33,944 nt of DNA from an uncultured Oscillospiraceae bacterium (lineage in GTDB: Bacteria > Bacillota > Clostridia > Oscillospirales > Acutalibacteraceae). The position numbers and the translations under genes are program-made. The notes below the pieces were generated by a model. The model did not search any database. It saw only the letters and a list, made by a program, of their open reading frames with translations, and was not told the DNA's origin. Shown here piece after piece: positions 15,036 to 23,107 of the stretch. Each line of letters begins with the position of its first letter. Position 1 is the first letter of the stretch. The DNA is taken from NCBI GenBank assembly GCA_900544715.1, contig UQWL01000024.1, positions 1 through 33,944 of the forward strand. The letters run 5' to 3'.

Positions 15036-16005
15036 CCCCAAAACCACCGGCGGGGGCGTTCCGCCGGAGAGCGAGATCGCGGAAATCAACCGCTATGCCC
15101 GCTCCCCCCTCAAGCAGGAGGAGGTTTACGCCTTCACCGTTACCCTGTGCGACAACGAGATCGACCGCGATGGAGAGCGCTTCACCGCCGAAACGCTGGA
15201 GCAGCTCGCCGCGCTCTATCCCGGTAAACCCGGCCTGTTTGACCACAGCATGAAGGGCCGCGACCAGACCGCCCGCACCTATCGTGCCTGGGTGGAACGG
15301 GATGAAGCCAAACGTAACAGCCTGAACGAGCCCTATACCGCCCTGCGCGCGCGTGCCTATATGGTGCGCACACCGGAGAATCAATCGCTGATCGCGGAAA
15401 TTGACGCGGGCATTAAAAAGGAGGTCAGCGTTGGCTGTGCAATTGCCACAAAGGCCTGCTCCATCTGCGGGGCAAACCGCCATACAGAGCCCTGCGCGCA
15501 TCTGCCGGGGCGCTTCTATGAGGGCCAGCTCTGCCACACCGTGCTCAGCGGGGCGAAAGATGCGTACGAATGGTCGTTTGTGGCAATCCCCGCTCAGCCA
15601 AAGGCGGGCGTGACGAAGACGGTAAAGGCCTATTCCACACAGGAAGGAGGGAGTAAAGCGATGAAGGACTGGCACAGCGTTTTAAAAAACGCGGAAAACG
15701 GCGTTACCCTGACCACGGAACAGGCGGGCAGTCTGCTCGCCCACATCCAGTCGCTCGAAACGCGCGCACAGGAAGGCGAGCAGTACCGCAGCGCACTTTC
15801 GCAGGAGGTCGTCCGGCTGTGCACGCTGCACCTGCCGCGGCTCGACCTCGGCCAGTGCCCGGGGCTGCTGCAAAAATGCAGCACGCAGGAGCTGGCCGCC
15901 CTAAAAGCCATGCTCAGCGAAACGGAAATGGAGCCCCCTGCCGCCCAGCTCACAGCGCCGCAGGCGGAGCAGCTCCGGCAGGAGCATCAGGCGTTTCTCA
16001 TTTAA
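15028..16005 (+). CDS. Prohead protease (XkdF-like) with C-terminal scaffold domain
   Basis: This 325-residue protein combines a maturation protease with a scaffold-like tail. In the protease part, DNEIDRDGERF starts the conserved core, LFDHSMKG supplies a candidate catalytic His73, and KKEVSVG supplies Ser134, as in herpes-type assemblin folds. Directly after this comes a Cys/His-rich insert (Cys144, Cys147, His152, Cys156, His158, Cys169) that looks like a zinc site. From about residue 212 to the end the protein is helical, and that part can be made separately from an internal start. I chose ATG 15028, with AGGAAAGGAG upstream. The enzyme would process scaffold and capsid during head assembly. 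Confidence 0.82.
   Translation: MDDPKTTGGGVPPESEIAEINRYARSPLKQEEVYAFTVTLCDNEIDRDGERFTAETLEQLAALYPGKPGLFDHSMKGRDQTARTYRAWVERDEAKRNSLNEPYTALRARAYMVRTPENQSLIAEIDAGIKKEVSVGCAIATKACSICGANRHTEPCAHLPGRFYEGQLCHTVLSGAKDAYEWSFVAIPAQPKAGVTKTVKAYSTQEGGSKAMKDWHSVLKNAENGVTLTTEQAGSLLAHIQSLETRAQEGEQYRSALSQEVVRLCTLHLPRLDLGQCPGLLQKCSTQELAALKAMLSETEMEPPAAQLTAPQAEQLRQEHQAFLI
15661..16005 (+). CDS. Nested in-frame scaffold protein
   Basis: Inside the protease gene, in the same frame, ATG 15661 is preceded by AAGGAGG (15644-15650) at a 10-base spacing, as strong as any start in the cluster. The product would be 114 residues, mostly helical, starting MKDWHSVLKNAENG and containing a coiled-coil-like LLAHIQSLETRAQEGEQYRS region. 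This reproduces the lambda C/Nu3 arrangement, where the scaffold is translated from within the protease gene. Its role as scaffold is inferred from position and architecture, as no other scaffold gene is present. Confidence 0.6.
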   Translation: MKDWHSVLKNAENGVTLTTEQAGSLLAHIQSLETRAQEGEQYRSALSQEVVRLCTLHLPRLDLGQCPGLLQKCSTQELAALKAMLSETEMEPPAAQLTAPQAEQLRQEHQAFLI

Positions 16006-16030
16006 ATTGAAGTAACAGGAGGAAGCAACC

Positions 16031-16375
16031 ATGAGCATATCCCTAAACGGCTTTGCCGAAGAAGTCATCACCTTAAAAATGGCGGGAACCGCCGCCAAAG
16101 GCACACCCGTATCCATCAGCGCCAGCCTGACCGCCGCGCCCAGCCAGGCGGACGGCGTGTTTGCAGGCCTGCTCACCGCAAGCCCCAAGGGCGGCTATGC
16201 GGGCGTGCAGGTCAAGGGCTTTGTGAAAACGCCTTACAGCGGCACAGCACCCGCGCTCGGCTACACCGCCCTCGCCGCAGATGGAACCGGCGGTGTGAAA
16301 GCCGCCTCCAGCGGACCCCTGCGCCTTGTGCTGGAGCTGGATACCACAAAGAAAACCGTTGGATTTTGCCTATAA
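16031..16375 (+). CDS. Probable capsid decoration protein
   Basis: This 114-residue protein is rich in Gly, Ala, Ser and Thr with alternating beta-like segments and no charged core. It lies between protease/scaffold and major capsid genes, the usual place for head decoration (DUF2190-like) proteins. These trimerise on the capsid surface. Assignment is from position, size and composition. CAGGAGGAAGC precedes the ATG. Confidence 0.6.
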   Translation: MSISLNGFAEEVITLKMAGTAAKGTPVSISASLTAAPSQADGVFAGLLTASPKGGYAGVQVKGFVKTPYSGTAPALGYTALAADGTGGVKAASSGPLRLVLELDTTKKTVGFCL

Positions 16376-16395
16376 AACGGAAAGGAGCTTAACCC

Positions 16396-17403
16396 ATGAG
16401 CAATTACGATACCATTCGCCTCGAAAAGGGCATGTATGCGGGTGGAAACTCCCTCACCCATACGCTGGAGGAGCTCGACCCTTCTGAAAACTACCGGGGC
16501 ACTGCGCTGGAAGGGCTGGACGCCTACCAGCGGCAGCTCAAGCGCTTTGGCATCCATGTCAGCGGCCCGGGCAGCGACGCGGTGGAGAAATTTTTTCAAA
16601 CCTCGGATTCCGCTGCGCTGTTCCCGGAATATGTATCCCGCGCCGTGCGGCAGGGGCTAGAGGAGGCAAACGTTTTGCCCCGCATCATCGCCGCCACCAC
16701 TAAAATCGACGGCATGGATTACCGCACCATCACCTCCGTGCCGGAGGAGGACGACCGTGCCCTGAAGCATGTGGCGGAGGGCGCCTTCATCCCACAGACA
16801 ACCGTGAAAACGCAGGAAAACCTCGTGCGCCTGCATAAGCGCGGCCGGATGCTCGTTGCATCCTATGAGGCCATCCGCTTCCAACGGCTGGATCTATTTA
16901 CCGTTACCCTGCGCCAAATTGGCAGCTATATCGCCCGCGCACAGCTCAAAGACGCGGTAGACGTTCTGGTAAACGGCGATGGGAATGGCAACGCCGCAGA
17001 AGCCGTTTCCGTTGCGCAGGCGGGCACGCTCGCTTACGGCGATCTCATCCGGCTATGGAACAGCTTCGACCCCTATGCGCTTAACACGTTGATCGCCTCC
17101 CCCGGCGTAATGGAGAAGCTGCTGTCCCTCTCCGAATTCCGCGATGCGGCGGCCGGGCTCAACTTCCACGCGACGGGCAGCATGGTCACCCCGATCGGTG
17201 CGGATCTCGTCAAATCCGCCGCCGTGGAGGAGGGCAAGCTCATCGCGCTCGACCGGGGCTGCGCACTCGAAATGGTGCAAGCGCAAGACGTGATGACGGA
17301 TTATGATAAGCTCATTGATCGCCAGCTGGAGCGCGCCGCCATCACGACGATCACAGGCTTTGCCAAGATCTTCACAGACGCCTCCAAGGTGCTTGAAATC
17401 TAA
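16396..17403 (+). CDS. Major capsid protein (HK97 fold)
   Basis: This 335-residue protein sits where the major capsid gene is expected and has the expected size. The N-arm is long (residues 1-75), followed by FPEYVSRAVRQGLEEANVLPRIIA, which resembles the start of the HK97-type spine/P domain. It ends in a helical segment with AITTITGFAKIFTDASKVLEI-type C-terminal strand content (last residues). No cysteine cross-link or insertion is seen. AAAGGAG lies 8 bases before the start. I rate this as the shell subunit processed by the upstream protease. Confidence 0.85.
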   Translation: MSNYDTIRLEKGMYAGGNSLTHTLEELDPSENYRGTALEGLDAYQRQLKRFGIHVSGPGSDAVEKFFQTSDSAALFPEYVSRAVRQGLEEANVLPRIIAATTKIDGMDYRTITSVPEEDDRALKHVAEGAFIPQTTVKTQENLVRLHKRGRMLVASYEAIRFQRLDLFTVTLRQIGSYIARAQLKDAVDVLVNGDGNGNAAEAVSVAQAGTLAYGDLIRLWNSFDPYALNTLIASPGVMEKLLSLSEFRDAAAGLNFHATGSMVTPIGADLVKSAAVEEGKLIALDRGCALEMVQAQDVMTDYDKLIDRQLERAAITTITGFAKIFTDASKVLEI

Positions 17404-17460
17404 GATTTATACAAAATTCAAGCTTATTTTACAACCTTTTTGCGAAAGGCAGGCGATAAA

Positions 17461-17835
17461 ATGATCGATTCTTCTGTTGTTTTAGAAAAATTGAAGCTCC
17501 TGCTGCCGCTCGCTCAGCAGATGGAACCGGCCGCGCAGCTGCTCTGCGAGCAGGCCGCACAGGCAATTTCAGGCAGGCTCGCCCAGCCGGAATTCGGGCA
17601 GGATACACGGGCAACCTTTGCGGCCGCCGCGCTTGCCGGCAGCTGGCTGACACAATGCCGCGCGGCTGATGAAACGCGCCAGCTCTCCTTTCGCGCGGGC
17701 GACGTCAGCATCACGCAGCCGCAAAAATCAGAGGGCAAAAATAGCCTTGCCCTGCTCCTGGAGGATGCGATGCAGCAGGCGGCCCCTCTGCTGAAGGATG
17801 ACGGCTTTGCATTCTGGCAAATTGGGGTTACCTGA
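17461..17835 (+). CDS. Probable head-tail connector protein
   Basis: This 124-residue protein is largely alpha-helical (residues 5-60), with an alanine-rich N-terminal bundle and a shorter C-terminal helix. Size and position, first gene after the capsid, fit the gp6/gp15-type adaptor that binds under the portal. I use ATG 17461, the first ATG after AAGGCAGG; an upstream in-frame TTG at 17440 has no better site. Sequence alone does not name a family. Confidence 0.55.
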   Translation: MIDSSVVLEKLKLLLPLAQQMEPAAQLLCEQAAQAISGRLAQPEFGQDTRATFAAAALAGSWLTQCRAADETRQLSFRAGDVSITQPQKSEGKNSLALLLEDAMQQAAPLLKDDGFAFWQIGVT

Positions 17836-17861
17836 GAAGAAGAGAAAGGAGGCGGCATTGG

Positions 17862-18218
17862 ATGCAAGAGAAGCTTCAGGCATTGATGGAGCGCTATGGG
17901 CGCAGCGTCAGCCTCTCCATGGAGGATGGCTGGCATTCGCCCCAATTCAAGGCGCTGATCCAGCCGCTGCGGTATAAAAACAAAATGTATCTGGAAGGGG
18001 TGCATACCCCGATTGGCATCCACGACCCGGGCTATTACCTCTATATCGGCCCTGCCGCACACGATGTGACAAAGCTCGGCAGCATGGGGGAAGAGGTGTG
18101 GCTCAACGCCTCCGGCGGGGAATGCTACCAGATCGACCGGGCAGAACGGGTTTATCTCGGCGAGGAGGCGCTCTATATCTGGGCGATCCTGCGCAGCGTG
18201 ACGGAGGCGGAGCAATGA
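17862..18218 (+). CDS. Probable head closure / minor capsid protein (XkdH-like)
   Basis: This 118-residue beta-rich protein contains the segment YLYIGPAAHDV, typical of small neck proteins encoded in the third or fourth place after the capsid in PBSX-like phages. It would plug the portal and form the joining surface for the tail. AAAGGAGGCGG precedes the ATG. The stop overlaps the next start (ATGA at 18215). Confidence 0.6.
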   Translation: MQEKLQALMERYGRSVSLSMEDGWHSPQFKALIQPLRYKNKMYLEGVHTPIGIHDPGYYLYIGPAAHDVTKLGSMGEEVWLNASGGECYQIDRAERVYLGEEALYIWAILRSVTEAEQ

Positions 18219-18670
18219 GCGGCTTATGGGAGGTGGCGCGGGAAACGCTGCGGTTCCTCTCCTCACGGGAGGAATTGGCCGATCTCGCCTTCTGCGAGGA
18301 TTTCCCCGCCGCCGCAAAAGAATCCCCCCTGCGCCGCATCACGGTGGCAATCGGGCTGGAGCAGGCAAACTGCGTGCCGGATTTCCTTGGGCAGCTTTGT
18401 GGAGAGCAGGCGGGCAACGCTTTAACCGGCGCGCCCTGGGCGCTGCGCATCCGCCTGCAAATCCACGCGCCGAACCGCCTGGGGGGAGCGGCATGCCGGG
18501 AAGCCTTCTCGCGCATTTGGGAAGCGCTTTATTTTGACGCGCCCTTCCCTGTTACCGCCGCCGGATGCGGCCCTGTCAGCGCGCGCAGGGAAACCGGCTC
18601 GCTGGAGCTCGACGCCTGGGTGGAATACAGCGTTATTCTTGCCCGTTTTGAACAGGAGGATGGAGCATGA
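18215..18670 (+). CDS. Probable tail completion/terminator protein
   Basis: This 151-residue protein is encoded between the neck gene and the tube-like gene, the usual position of the tail terminator. It has a mixed helix-strand pattern, with a final beta segment LELDAWVEYSVILARFE resembling the small tail-terminator fold. It overlaps both neighbours by 4 bases, so its stoichiometry is probably set by coupled translation. Family assignment is positional. Confidence 0.5.
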   Translation: MSGLWEVARETLRFLSSREELADLAFCEDFPAAAKESPLRRITVAIGLEQANCVPDFLGQLCGEQAGNALTGAPWALRIRLQIHAPNRLGGAACREAFSRIWEALYFDAPFPVTAAGCGPVSARRETGSLELDAWVEYSVILARFEQEDGA

Positions 18671-19047
18671 GCACACTTCAGCAAGTTCCACGTATCACAG
18701 GAGGAGAAATATATCTGACAGCGGCTGGAAGACGAATTGCGGCGGTGGGAAGCTGCGAAATCCAGGCCCGGCGGGAGGGCATTCCGCTCATCCCATTCGG
18801 TGCGCCGGAAGGCGCCGCCGCAACGCTTGGCCCGATGCAGTATTCGATCACGCTCACCAGGCTCTCACCAGAGGGAGAAGAAATTGATCTCTTCTCATTA
18901 AGCCAGTTTGCCCTGGTGGTAGAAAAGCCGGGCCGAGCAGTCACCTACGAAGGCTGCGAGTGGCTCTCCATTACCGAAACGCTCTCACCGCGCGACTATG
19001 CGGTGGAAAGAGCGACCTTGCTCGCACTGTCACGGCACACAAGCTGA
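18667..19047 (+). CDS. Tail tube-like protein
   Basis: This 126-residue beta-rich protein fits the tube fold: GGEIYLTAAGRRIAAVGSC opens the domain and MQYSITLTRLSPEGEEID gives the central strands. It is shorter than the usual 140-170 residue XkdM-type tube subunit. In PBSX-like phages a sheath gene of about 400-470 codons lies just before the tube; here the gene starts 4 bases inside the tail completion gene, so no sheath gene can be present. It may form only a very short tube or a ring. Confidence 0.5.
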   Translation: MSTLQQVPRITGGEIYLTAAGRRIAAVGSCEIQARREGIPLIPFGAPEGAAATLGPMQYSITLTRLSPEGEEIDLFSLSQFALVVEKPGRAVTYEGCEWLSITETLSPRDYAVERATLLALSRHTS

Positions 19048-19063
19048 AAGGATGTATCAAATC

Positions 19064-19189
19064 ATGGAAGAATCTTTTTCCCCGGAGCTGCAAACGGAGC
19101 TGCCGTCAGGCGGTGAAGCGCTGCTCGGGCTCATATCCAGCGCCTTAGAGCGCGACGCACGCCTCTACCCTGCGCCGATGCAGGGGTAA
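19064..19189 (+). CDS. 41-codon ORF in the tape-measure position
   Basis: This is a short acidic ORF of 41 residues starting MEESFSPELQTELPSGGE and ending in YPAPMQG. GAAAGG lies 12 bases upstream of ATG 19064; an ATG at 19052 abuts that site and is less likely. It fills the interval between the tube-like and LysM genes where tail chaperone and tape-measure genes normally lie. It contains a helix (ALLGLISSALERDARLY) but nothing like a coiled-coil ruler. It could be a minimal initiator of tube assembly or a residue of a deleted gene. Confidence 0.45.
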   Translation: MEESFSPELQTELPSGGEALLGLISSALERDARLYPAPMQG

Positions 19190-19218
19190 AAAAGGGCAGT
19201 GCGGAAAGGAGGAAAACG

Positions 19219-19725
19219 ATGACAACGATGCGCTTCGGCCCCTTTGTATGGCCGGTGAACCCAACAGAAATCCGGGTGGAGGGTGGCAGGAGCACCCGGG
19301 AGGCCCTGTTCCCCTCCCCTTCTCTTCAAGAAGAAGGGGAAAAGCTTCGCCGCGTGACCGGCCGCGGTGTTTTTACCGGCCCGGATGCCGCGGCGCAATT
19401 CTCCGCCCTGCACGCGCTTTTGGAAACCGGCGGCGCGGAGATTCTGACCGTGCCGGAATACGGCCCCCTGCGGGCCATCTTAACGGAGCTCATCCTCCTG
19501 CGCGGAAGCATGCGCATGGTGGAATACACCTTCTCCTTCCGAGAAAGCCCGATGGAGAGCGCCTCTTCCCCCTGTAGGGAGCAGACGACCATGCTCCAAG
19601 AAGGCGAAACGCTCTGGCACCTCGCGGCGCGCCTTGCCATCCCCATCGAGCGGCTTCTCGCGCTCAATCCAGAGATCTCGGAGCCATGGAGCGCAGAGGC
19701 CGGCATGGAGGTGAGGCTGCAATGA
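19219..19725 (+). CDS. LysM-containing tail/baseplate protein (XkdP-like)
   Basis: This 168-residue protein has an N-terminal beta domain (about 1-110) that includes RVTGRGVFTGPDAAAQF and MRMVEYTFSFRE, followed by a LysM domain (about 125-168) with LQEGETLWHLAARLAIPIERLLALNPE. In PBSX-like phages this protein bridges tube and hub, and the LysM may touch peptidoglycan. It normally follows the tape-measure gene, which here is absent. AAAGGAGG precedes ATG 19219. The stop overlaps the next start (ATGA). Confidence 0.78.
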   Translation: MTTMRFGPFVWPVNPTEIRVEGGRSTREALFPSPSLQEEGEKLRRVTGRGVFTGPDAAAQFSALHALLETGGAEILTVPEYGPLRAILTELILLRGSMRMVEYTFSFRESPMESASSPCREQTTMLQEGETLWHLAARLAIPIERLLALNPEISEPWSAEAGMEVRLQ

Positions 19726-20672
19726 ATTGCACAGCCATCCGGGCGGAGGATGGGCGGCACATCACACTTCCGCAGCCCATTGGGCTGGAGCTTAAATGCA
19801 CCTGCTCCTCTCCCGCCCGCCAGGCAACGTTGACCTTTGAAACAGAGGAGCCTCTGCCGCCACTGGCGGAACTTCAAATCGAAGGGGCTGGCAGGCGCAC
19901 GCCCCTTTTTACCGGCACAATAGACGAGCAAATTTTTGCCCGCGGCCAATCGGGCCCTCGCCTGCTGCTCAGCGCCCGCTCTCTGGGAGGCAGGCTGTTG
20001 GAGAACGAAGCACTGCCCGCCAGCTACAACCGGCCGGATCTTCAGGCAATTTTTTTGCTGCACGCCGCCCCCTACGGCCTGGCCGCCGTGCGTGGGGAGG
20101 GGCGCTGCCCCGGTGTTTATCCGGTGAGGAAGGGGCAAAGCGAGTGGGAGGTGCTCGCCGATTTCTGCGCGTATGTATGCGGGTGGCAGCCGCGGGTAAC
20201 GGGAGAGAATGTGTTAGAGGCCTGCCCGCCGGGGGAGGGCGCGCGCCATCTGTTTTCTAACGAAGAAACTGGCGGAATCCGTTACACATCTCTGAAAAGG
20301 ATCCGCCGCCCCTGCGGCGTGATTCAGGAAGTGCGCTACCGGCCGGATCGGGAAAGCAGCTATGCCTATGCCATGAAGCAGCCTGAAGCCGCCCCCGCAT
20401 CGGCAAGGCGGTTTTTAAACCTCGCCCAATCCCCCGCGTGGCGCGGCCGCCGGGAGGCGGAGCTGCTGCTCCAGCGTTCACTCGCGGGCAGTGAAGAGCT
20501 GGTGCTCGAAGCGCCGTTCCTTTTTTCCGGGGAGCTCGGCGATGCGGCAAGCGCACCGGATGGGCTTTGTACACCGGACCGGGTGGATTGGTGCATTTGG
20601 TCGCTAGGCTATCACTGGCGGCCCTCCGGCAGCGGCTGCACTGTGACGCTGCGCCCCAAAAACCATTTTTAA
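19722..20672 (+). CDS. Baseplate hub protein (gpD/gp27-like, XkdQ type)
   Basis: This 316-residue protein matches the late-control-D/gp27 hub plan. There are two tandem beta barrels in the N-terminal half (IGLELKCTCSS, PLFTGTIDEQIF, LLLSARSLGGRLLENEA), then YNRPDLQAIFLLHAAPYGL and a C-terminal helix-strand region (WEVLADFCAYVCGWQPRV). The hub is the trimeric platform joining tube and spike. ATG 19722 overlaps the LysM gene stop. Confidence 0.75.
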   Translation: MNCTAIRAEDGRHITLPQPIGLELKCTCSSPARQATLTFETEEPLPPLAELQIEGAGRRTPLFTGTIDEQIFARGQSGPRLLLSARSLGGRLLENEALPASYNRPDLQAIFLLHAAPYGLAAVRGEGRCPGVYPVRKGQSEWEVLADFCAYVCGWQPRVTGENVLEACPPGEGARHLFSNEETGGIRYTSLKRIRRPCGVIQEVRYRPDRESSYAYAMKQPEAAPASARRFLNLAQSPAWRGRREAELLLQRSLAGSEELVLEAPFLFSGELGDAASAPDGLCTPDRVDWCIWSLGYHWRPSGSGCTVTLRPKNHF

Positions 20673-20689
20673 TCAGGAGGCGATTTGCC

Positions 20690-21073
20690 TTGTGGATCAC
20701 GCAAAAAATCACACAGCCCCTGCGGGAACCCGCAGCGGAAAACGGGAGGGCGGAGGCCTTCCAAAACCTGGAGCTCTCCGCCACCGGCTCTATGCGGCAG
20801 CAAAACGTTCCGCTCTACGCACCCGCAGGCCTGAGCTCTATCCCCTGCCAGGGCGCGCAGGTGATGCTGCTGCCCTGCGCGGGCGGACCGGTCTGTACCG
20901 GCGTGCGGATGACAAACCTGCAAAATCTCCATCCGGGGGAAATCCGCCTGTTTTCCGCGGGCGGCGCATCCCTCACGCTGAAAAACAGCGGGGAAATTGA
21001 GCTAAACGGCCTCGTCGTCACAAAGGATGGCGCCGTACTTGCCCATCAGGAAAAAGAAAGAAAGGAGCCGTGA
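20690..21073 (+). CDS. Baseplate spike protein (gpV/gp45-like, XkdR type)
   Basis: This 127-residue protein starts at TTG 20690, with AGGAGG (20675-20680) nine bases upstream. An OB-fold-like N-terminal part (GAQVMLLPCAGGPVCTGVRM) is followed by repeated short strands, GEIRLFSAGGASLTLKNSGE, typical of the trimeric beta-prism spike. The end is charged and short, with no metal-binding HxH tip. It would be the membrane- or wall-piercing device. Confidence 0.7.
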   Translation: MWITQKITQPLREPAAENGRAEAFQNLELSATGSMRQQNVPLYAPAGLSSIPCQGAQVMLLPCAGGPVCTGVRMTNLQNLHPGEIRLFSAGGASLTLKNSGEIELNGLVVTKDGAVLAHQEKERKEP

Positions 21074-21077
21074 GCGC

Positions 21078-21446
21078 TTGGATACGCTGCTGAATGAGAA
21101 GGATTGGGCCGTAGACCCATGCGGCAATCCAATCGCTGTTTCGGGCTGGGAGGAGGAGTTACAGCGCTGCAGGATCCGGCTTCAAGTGCCAAAGGGGGCT
21201 TTCCCCTACCAGCCGGAACTCGGCAGCGGCCTTCACGCCCTCGCGGCAGAGGCGGCCGGGCTGACACGGGTGGATTGCGCCGCGCGCGCCATGGAGCTTG
21301 CCCAGGAGGCGTTGCTCCCGATGCCGCAGATCCGCGTGCGCCGTGCTTCCTGCCGTTATGGGGAGGATGGGAGGCTCACTGGATTTTCCATCCTTCTCGC
21401 CGGCGCAACCTGGGAGAAGGAGGTTTTGATACAAACAGATGAATGA
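21078..21446 (+). CDS. Baseplate wedge protein W (gp25-like, XkdS type)
   Basis: This 122-residue protein starts at TTG 21078 (AAAGGAG 11 bases upstream), giving an N-terminus MDTLLNEKDWAVDPCGNPI that fits the family. The gp25 signature is visible in FPYQPELGSGLHAL. In contractile systems gp25 is the wedge unit that connects the baseplate to the sheath, so its presence without a sheath gene is notable. It overlaps baseplate J by 8 bases. Confidence 0.78.
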   Translation: MDTLLNEKDWAVDPCGNPIAVSGWEEELQRCRIRLQVPKGAFPYQPELGSGLHALAAEAAGLTRVDCAARAMELAQEALLPMPQIRVRRASCRYGEDGRLTGFSILLAGATWEKEVLIQTDE

Positions 21447-22512
21447 ATTATACACATATCAGGAAATCCTGGAAACACTCTTGACTGCCTATGAATCCCA
21501 TAGTGGGAGCCGCCCGGACGATGCCGCTGACGCAGGCATCCGTATGCGCGTGCTGGCGGGCCAGCTTTTCGCCCTGCATGCACGAATCAGCTGGCTGGAA
21601 GGCCAGGTGTTCCCGGATTCTGCTGTAGGCGAGCAGCTCGACCAAATTGCCGCCATGTGGGGCCTTGTGAGGAAAGAGGCATCCTTTGCACAAGGGCAGC
21701 TCTGCTTTGCCCGCCCGGAAGCAGAGGAAATGCCGGAGATCCTCCTCCCCGCCGGCGTGCTCTGCGCGGCGCCGGGCACAGGGGGAAAACAATTCGCCAC
21801 CATAGCGGATGCCGTTTTGCCCGCAGGAGCAACACAGGCCTGCGCCCTTGCGCGCGCGCTGGAGCCGGGCGCCGCCTCCAATGTGGCCGCGGGAACCATC
21901 ACGCTGCCGGTCAATCCGCCGCCGGGGATCACCCAAGTGAACAACCCCTCCGCTTTCGACGGCGGGGCCGATATGGAAACGGACGCACACCTGCGCCGCC
22001 GTCTGCTTGATTGCCTCGGCAGGATGCCAAACGGCGCAAATGCGGATACCTACCGGGAAAAGGCGCTCTCCTACCCGGCCGTGCTGGAGGCCTCCGTTCT
22101 GCCGCGCGCCCGCGGGGCCGGGACGGTGGACGTGGTCATTTTGACCGCGGAGCAAACACCGCAGGAGGCGCTGCTCGCCCAGATGCAGGCCGCCTTCTCC
22201 CAGGAGCGGGAAATCGGCACGGACGTGCTCGTGCGGGGCGCTGTGCGCAAAGAAATGAATCTCTCCGCCAAAGTGCGGGTGGAACCCGGCTACGAGCCCG
22301 CAGACGTCTCCGCCCGGTGCGAAGCCTCCCTGCGCGAATTTTTAAAAGCTTTGCCGCTCGGCAGCCAGCTCCTCGCCGCCCAGATTGGGGACCGGCTGTT
22401 CCACGTGGAGGGCGTAGAGAATTATGTGCTGCTCTCCCCTTCGGAGGATGTGCTGCTTTCCGCGGACGTGAAGCTGACCCCCGGCACGATTCATGTAGAG
22501 CCGATGGGATAG
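21439..22512 (+). CDS. Baseplate J-like protein (XkdT type)
   Basis: This 357-residue baseplate wedge protein has the standard layout: an N-terminal helical region with YESHSGSRPDDAADAGIRM, the central ITQVNNPSAFDGGADMETD motif (near residue 165-180) followed by LRRRLLDCLG, then beta-rich repeats. It forms the outer ring of contractile-type baseplates with W and I. Complete and intact. Confidence 0.88.
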   Translation: MNELYTYQEILETLLTAYESHSGSRPDDAADAGIRMRVLAGQLFALHARISWLEGQVFPDSAVGEQLDQIAAMWGLVRKEASFAQGQLCFARPEAEEMPEILLPAGVLCAAPGTGGKQFATIADAVLPAGATQACALARALEPGAASNVAAGTITLPVNPPPGITQVNNPSAFDGGADMETDAHLRRRLLDCLGRMPNGANADTYREKALSYPAVLEASVLPRARGAGTVDVVILTAEQTPQEALLAQMQAAFSQEREIGTDVLVRGAVRKEMNLSAKVRVEPGYEPADVSARCEASLREFLKALPLGSQLLAAQIGDRLFHVEGVENYVLLSPSEDVLLSADVKLTPGTIHVEPMG

Positions 22513-22524
22513 GAGGTGGAACGT

Positions 22525-23091
22525 TTGCCAGCCCTGGAACAAATGAAGCGGATGCTTCTCCCTCTGCGTTTATACACCCTCTCGCCTGAAAGCCTTGTAT
22601 CCGCTGAGCTGTGCGCCTATGCGCAGGGCCTTGATGCAGCCCGGCAGCGCCTTGACCGCCTGATGGAAGCAGCCTTTCTCCAAACCGCCCCGGCAGAGCG
22701 CCTCGCCGTTTGGGAGCGCATTTTGGGCCTCCATCCGCAGAGCGCCGCGCTGCCGGAACGTCGTGCCGCCATTCTCGCCCGCCTCTCGCTCGGGCCGCCC
22801 GGCTTTACGCGGGCAGAAACGGAAAGCCTGCTGGAACAGGCCGGTTTCTCCGGCTCCCTGCAAGAGGATTGCACGGCGGCAACGCTCCGCCTGCGTTTTG
22901 GAGGCGGAGCGATCAGCCTTGCAGGCTGTGCGCCTTTGATCCATGCGATCGAGCAAAGCCTCCCCGCCCAGCTGAAAATCTGGGCGGATATCCCTACAAA
23001 AATCTGGGACGCTCTGGATGCCGCCAGCACAGCCTTCCACGAGTGGGACGCGCTTGCCCTGCGATGGGAGTTGCAGGAAGAAAACGAATGA
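22525..23091 (+). CDS. Baseplate/tail protein I (XkdU/YmfQ type)
   Basis: This 188-residue protein follows baseplate J as expected. It shows the helical N-terminal half of the DUF2313-like family (ELCAYAQGLDAARQRLDRLM) and a WERILGL motif, then ERRAAILARLSL. I prefer TTG 22525, eight bases after AGGAGG (22511-22516), over a GTG at 22516 that lies within the ribosome site. It joins the wedge to the fibre. Confidence 0.75.
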   Translation: MPALEQMKRMLLPLRLYTLSPESLVSAELCAYAQGLDAARQRLDRLMEAAFLQTAPAERLAVWERILGLHPQSAALPERRAAILARLSLGPPGFTRAETESLLEQAGFSGSLQEDCTAATLRLRFGGGAISLAGCAPLIHAIEQSLPAQLKIWADIPTKIWDALDAASTAFHEWDALALRWELQEENE

Positions 23092-23107
23092 GAAAGGAGA
23101 GAAAAGG

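Noticed and set aside
19030..19064. Programmed frameshift producing a tail chaperone pair
   Set aside because: No slippery heptamer is seen near the end of the tube-like gene and the following frame is only 41 codons.
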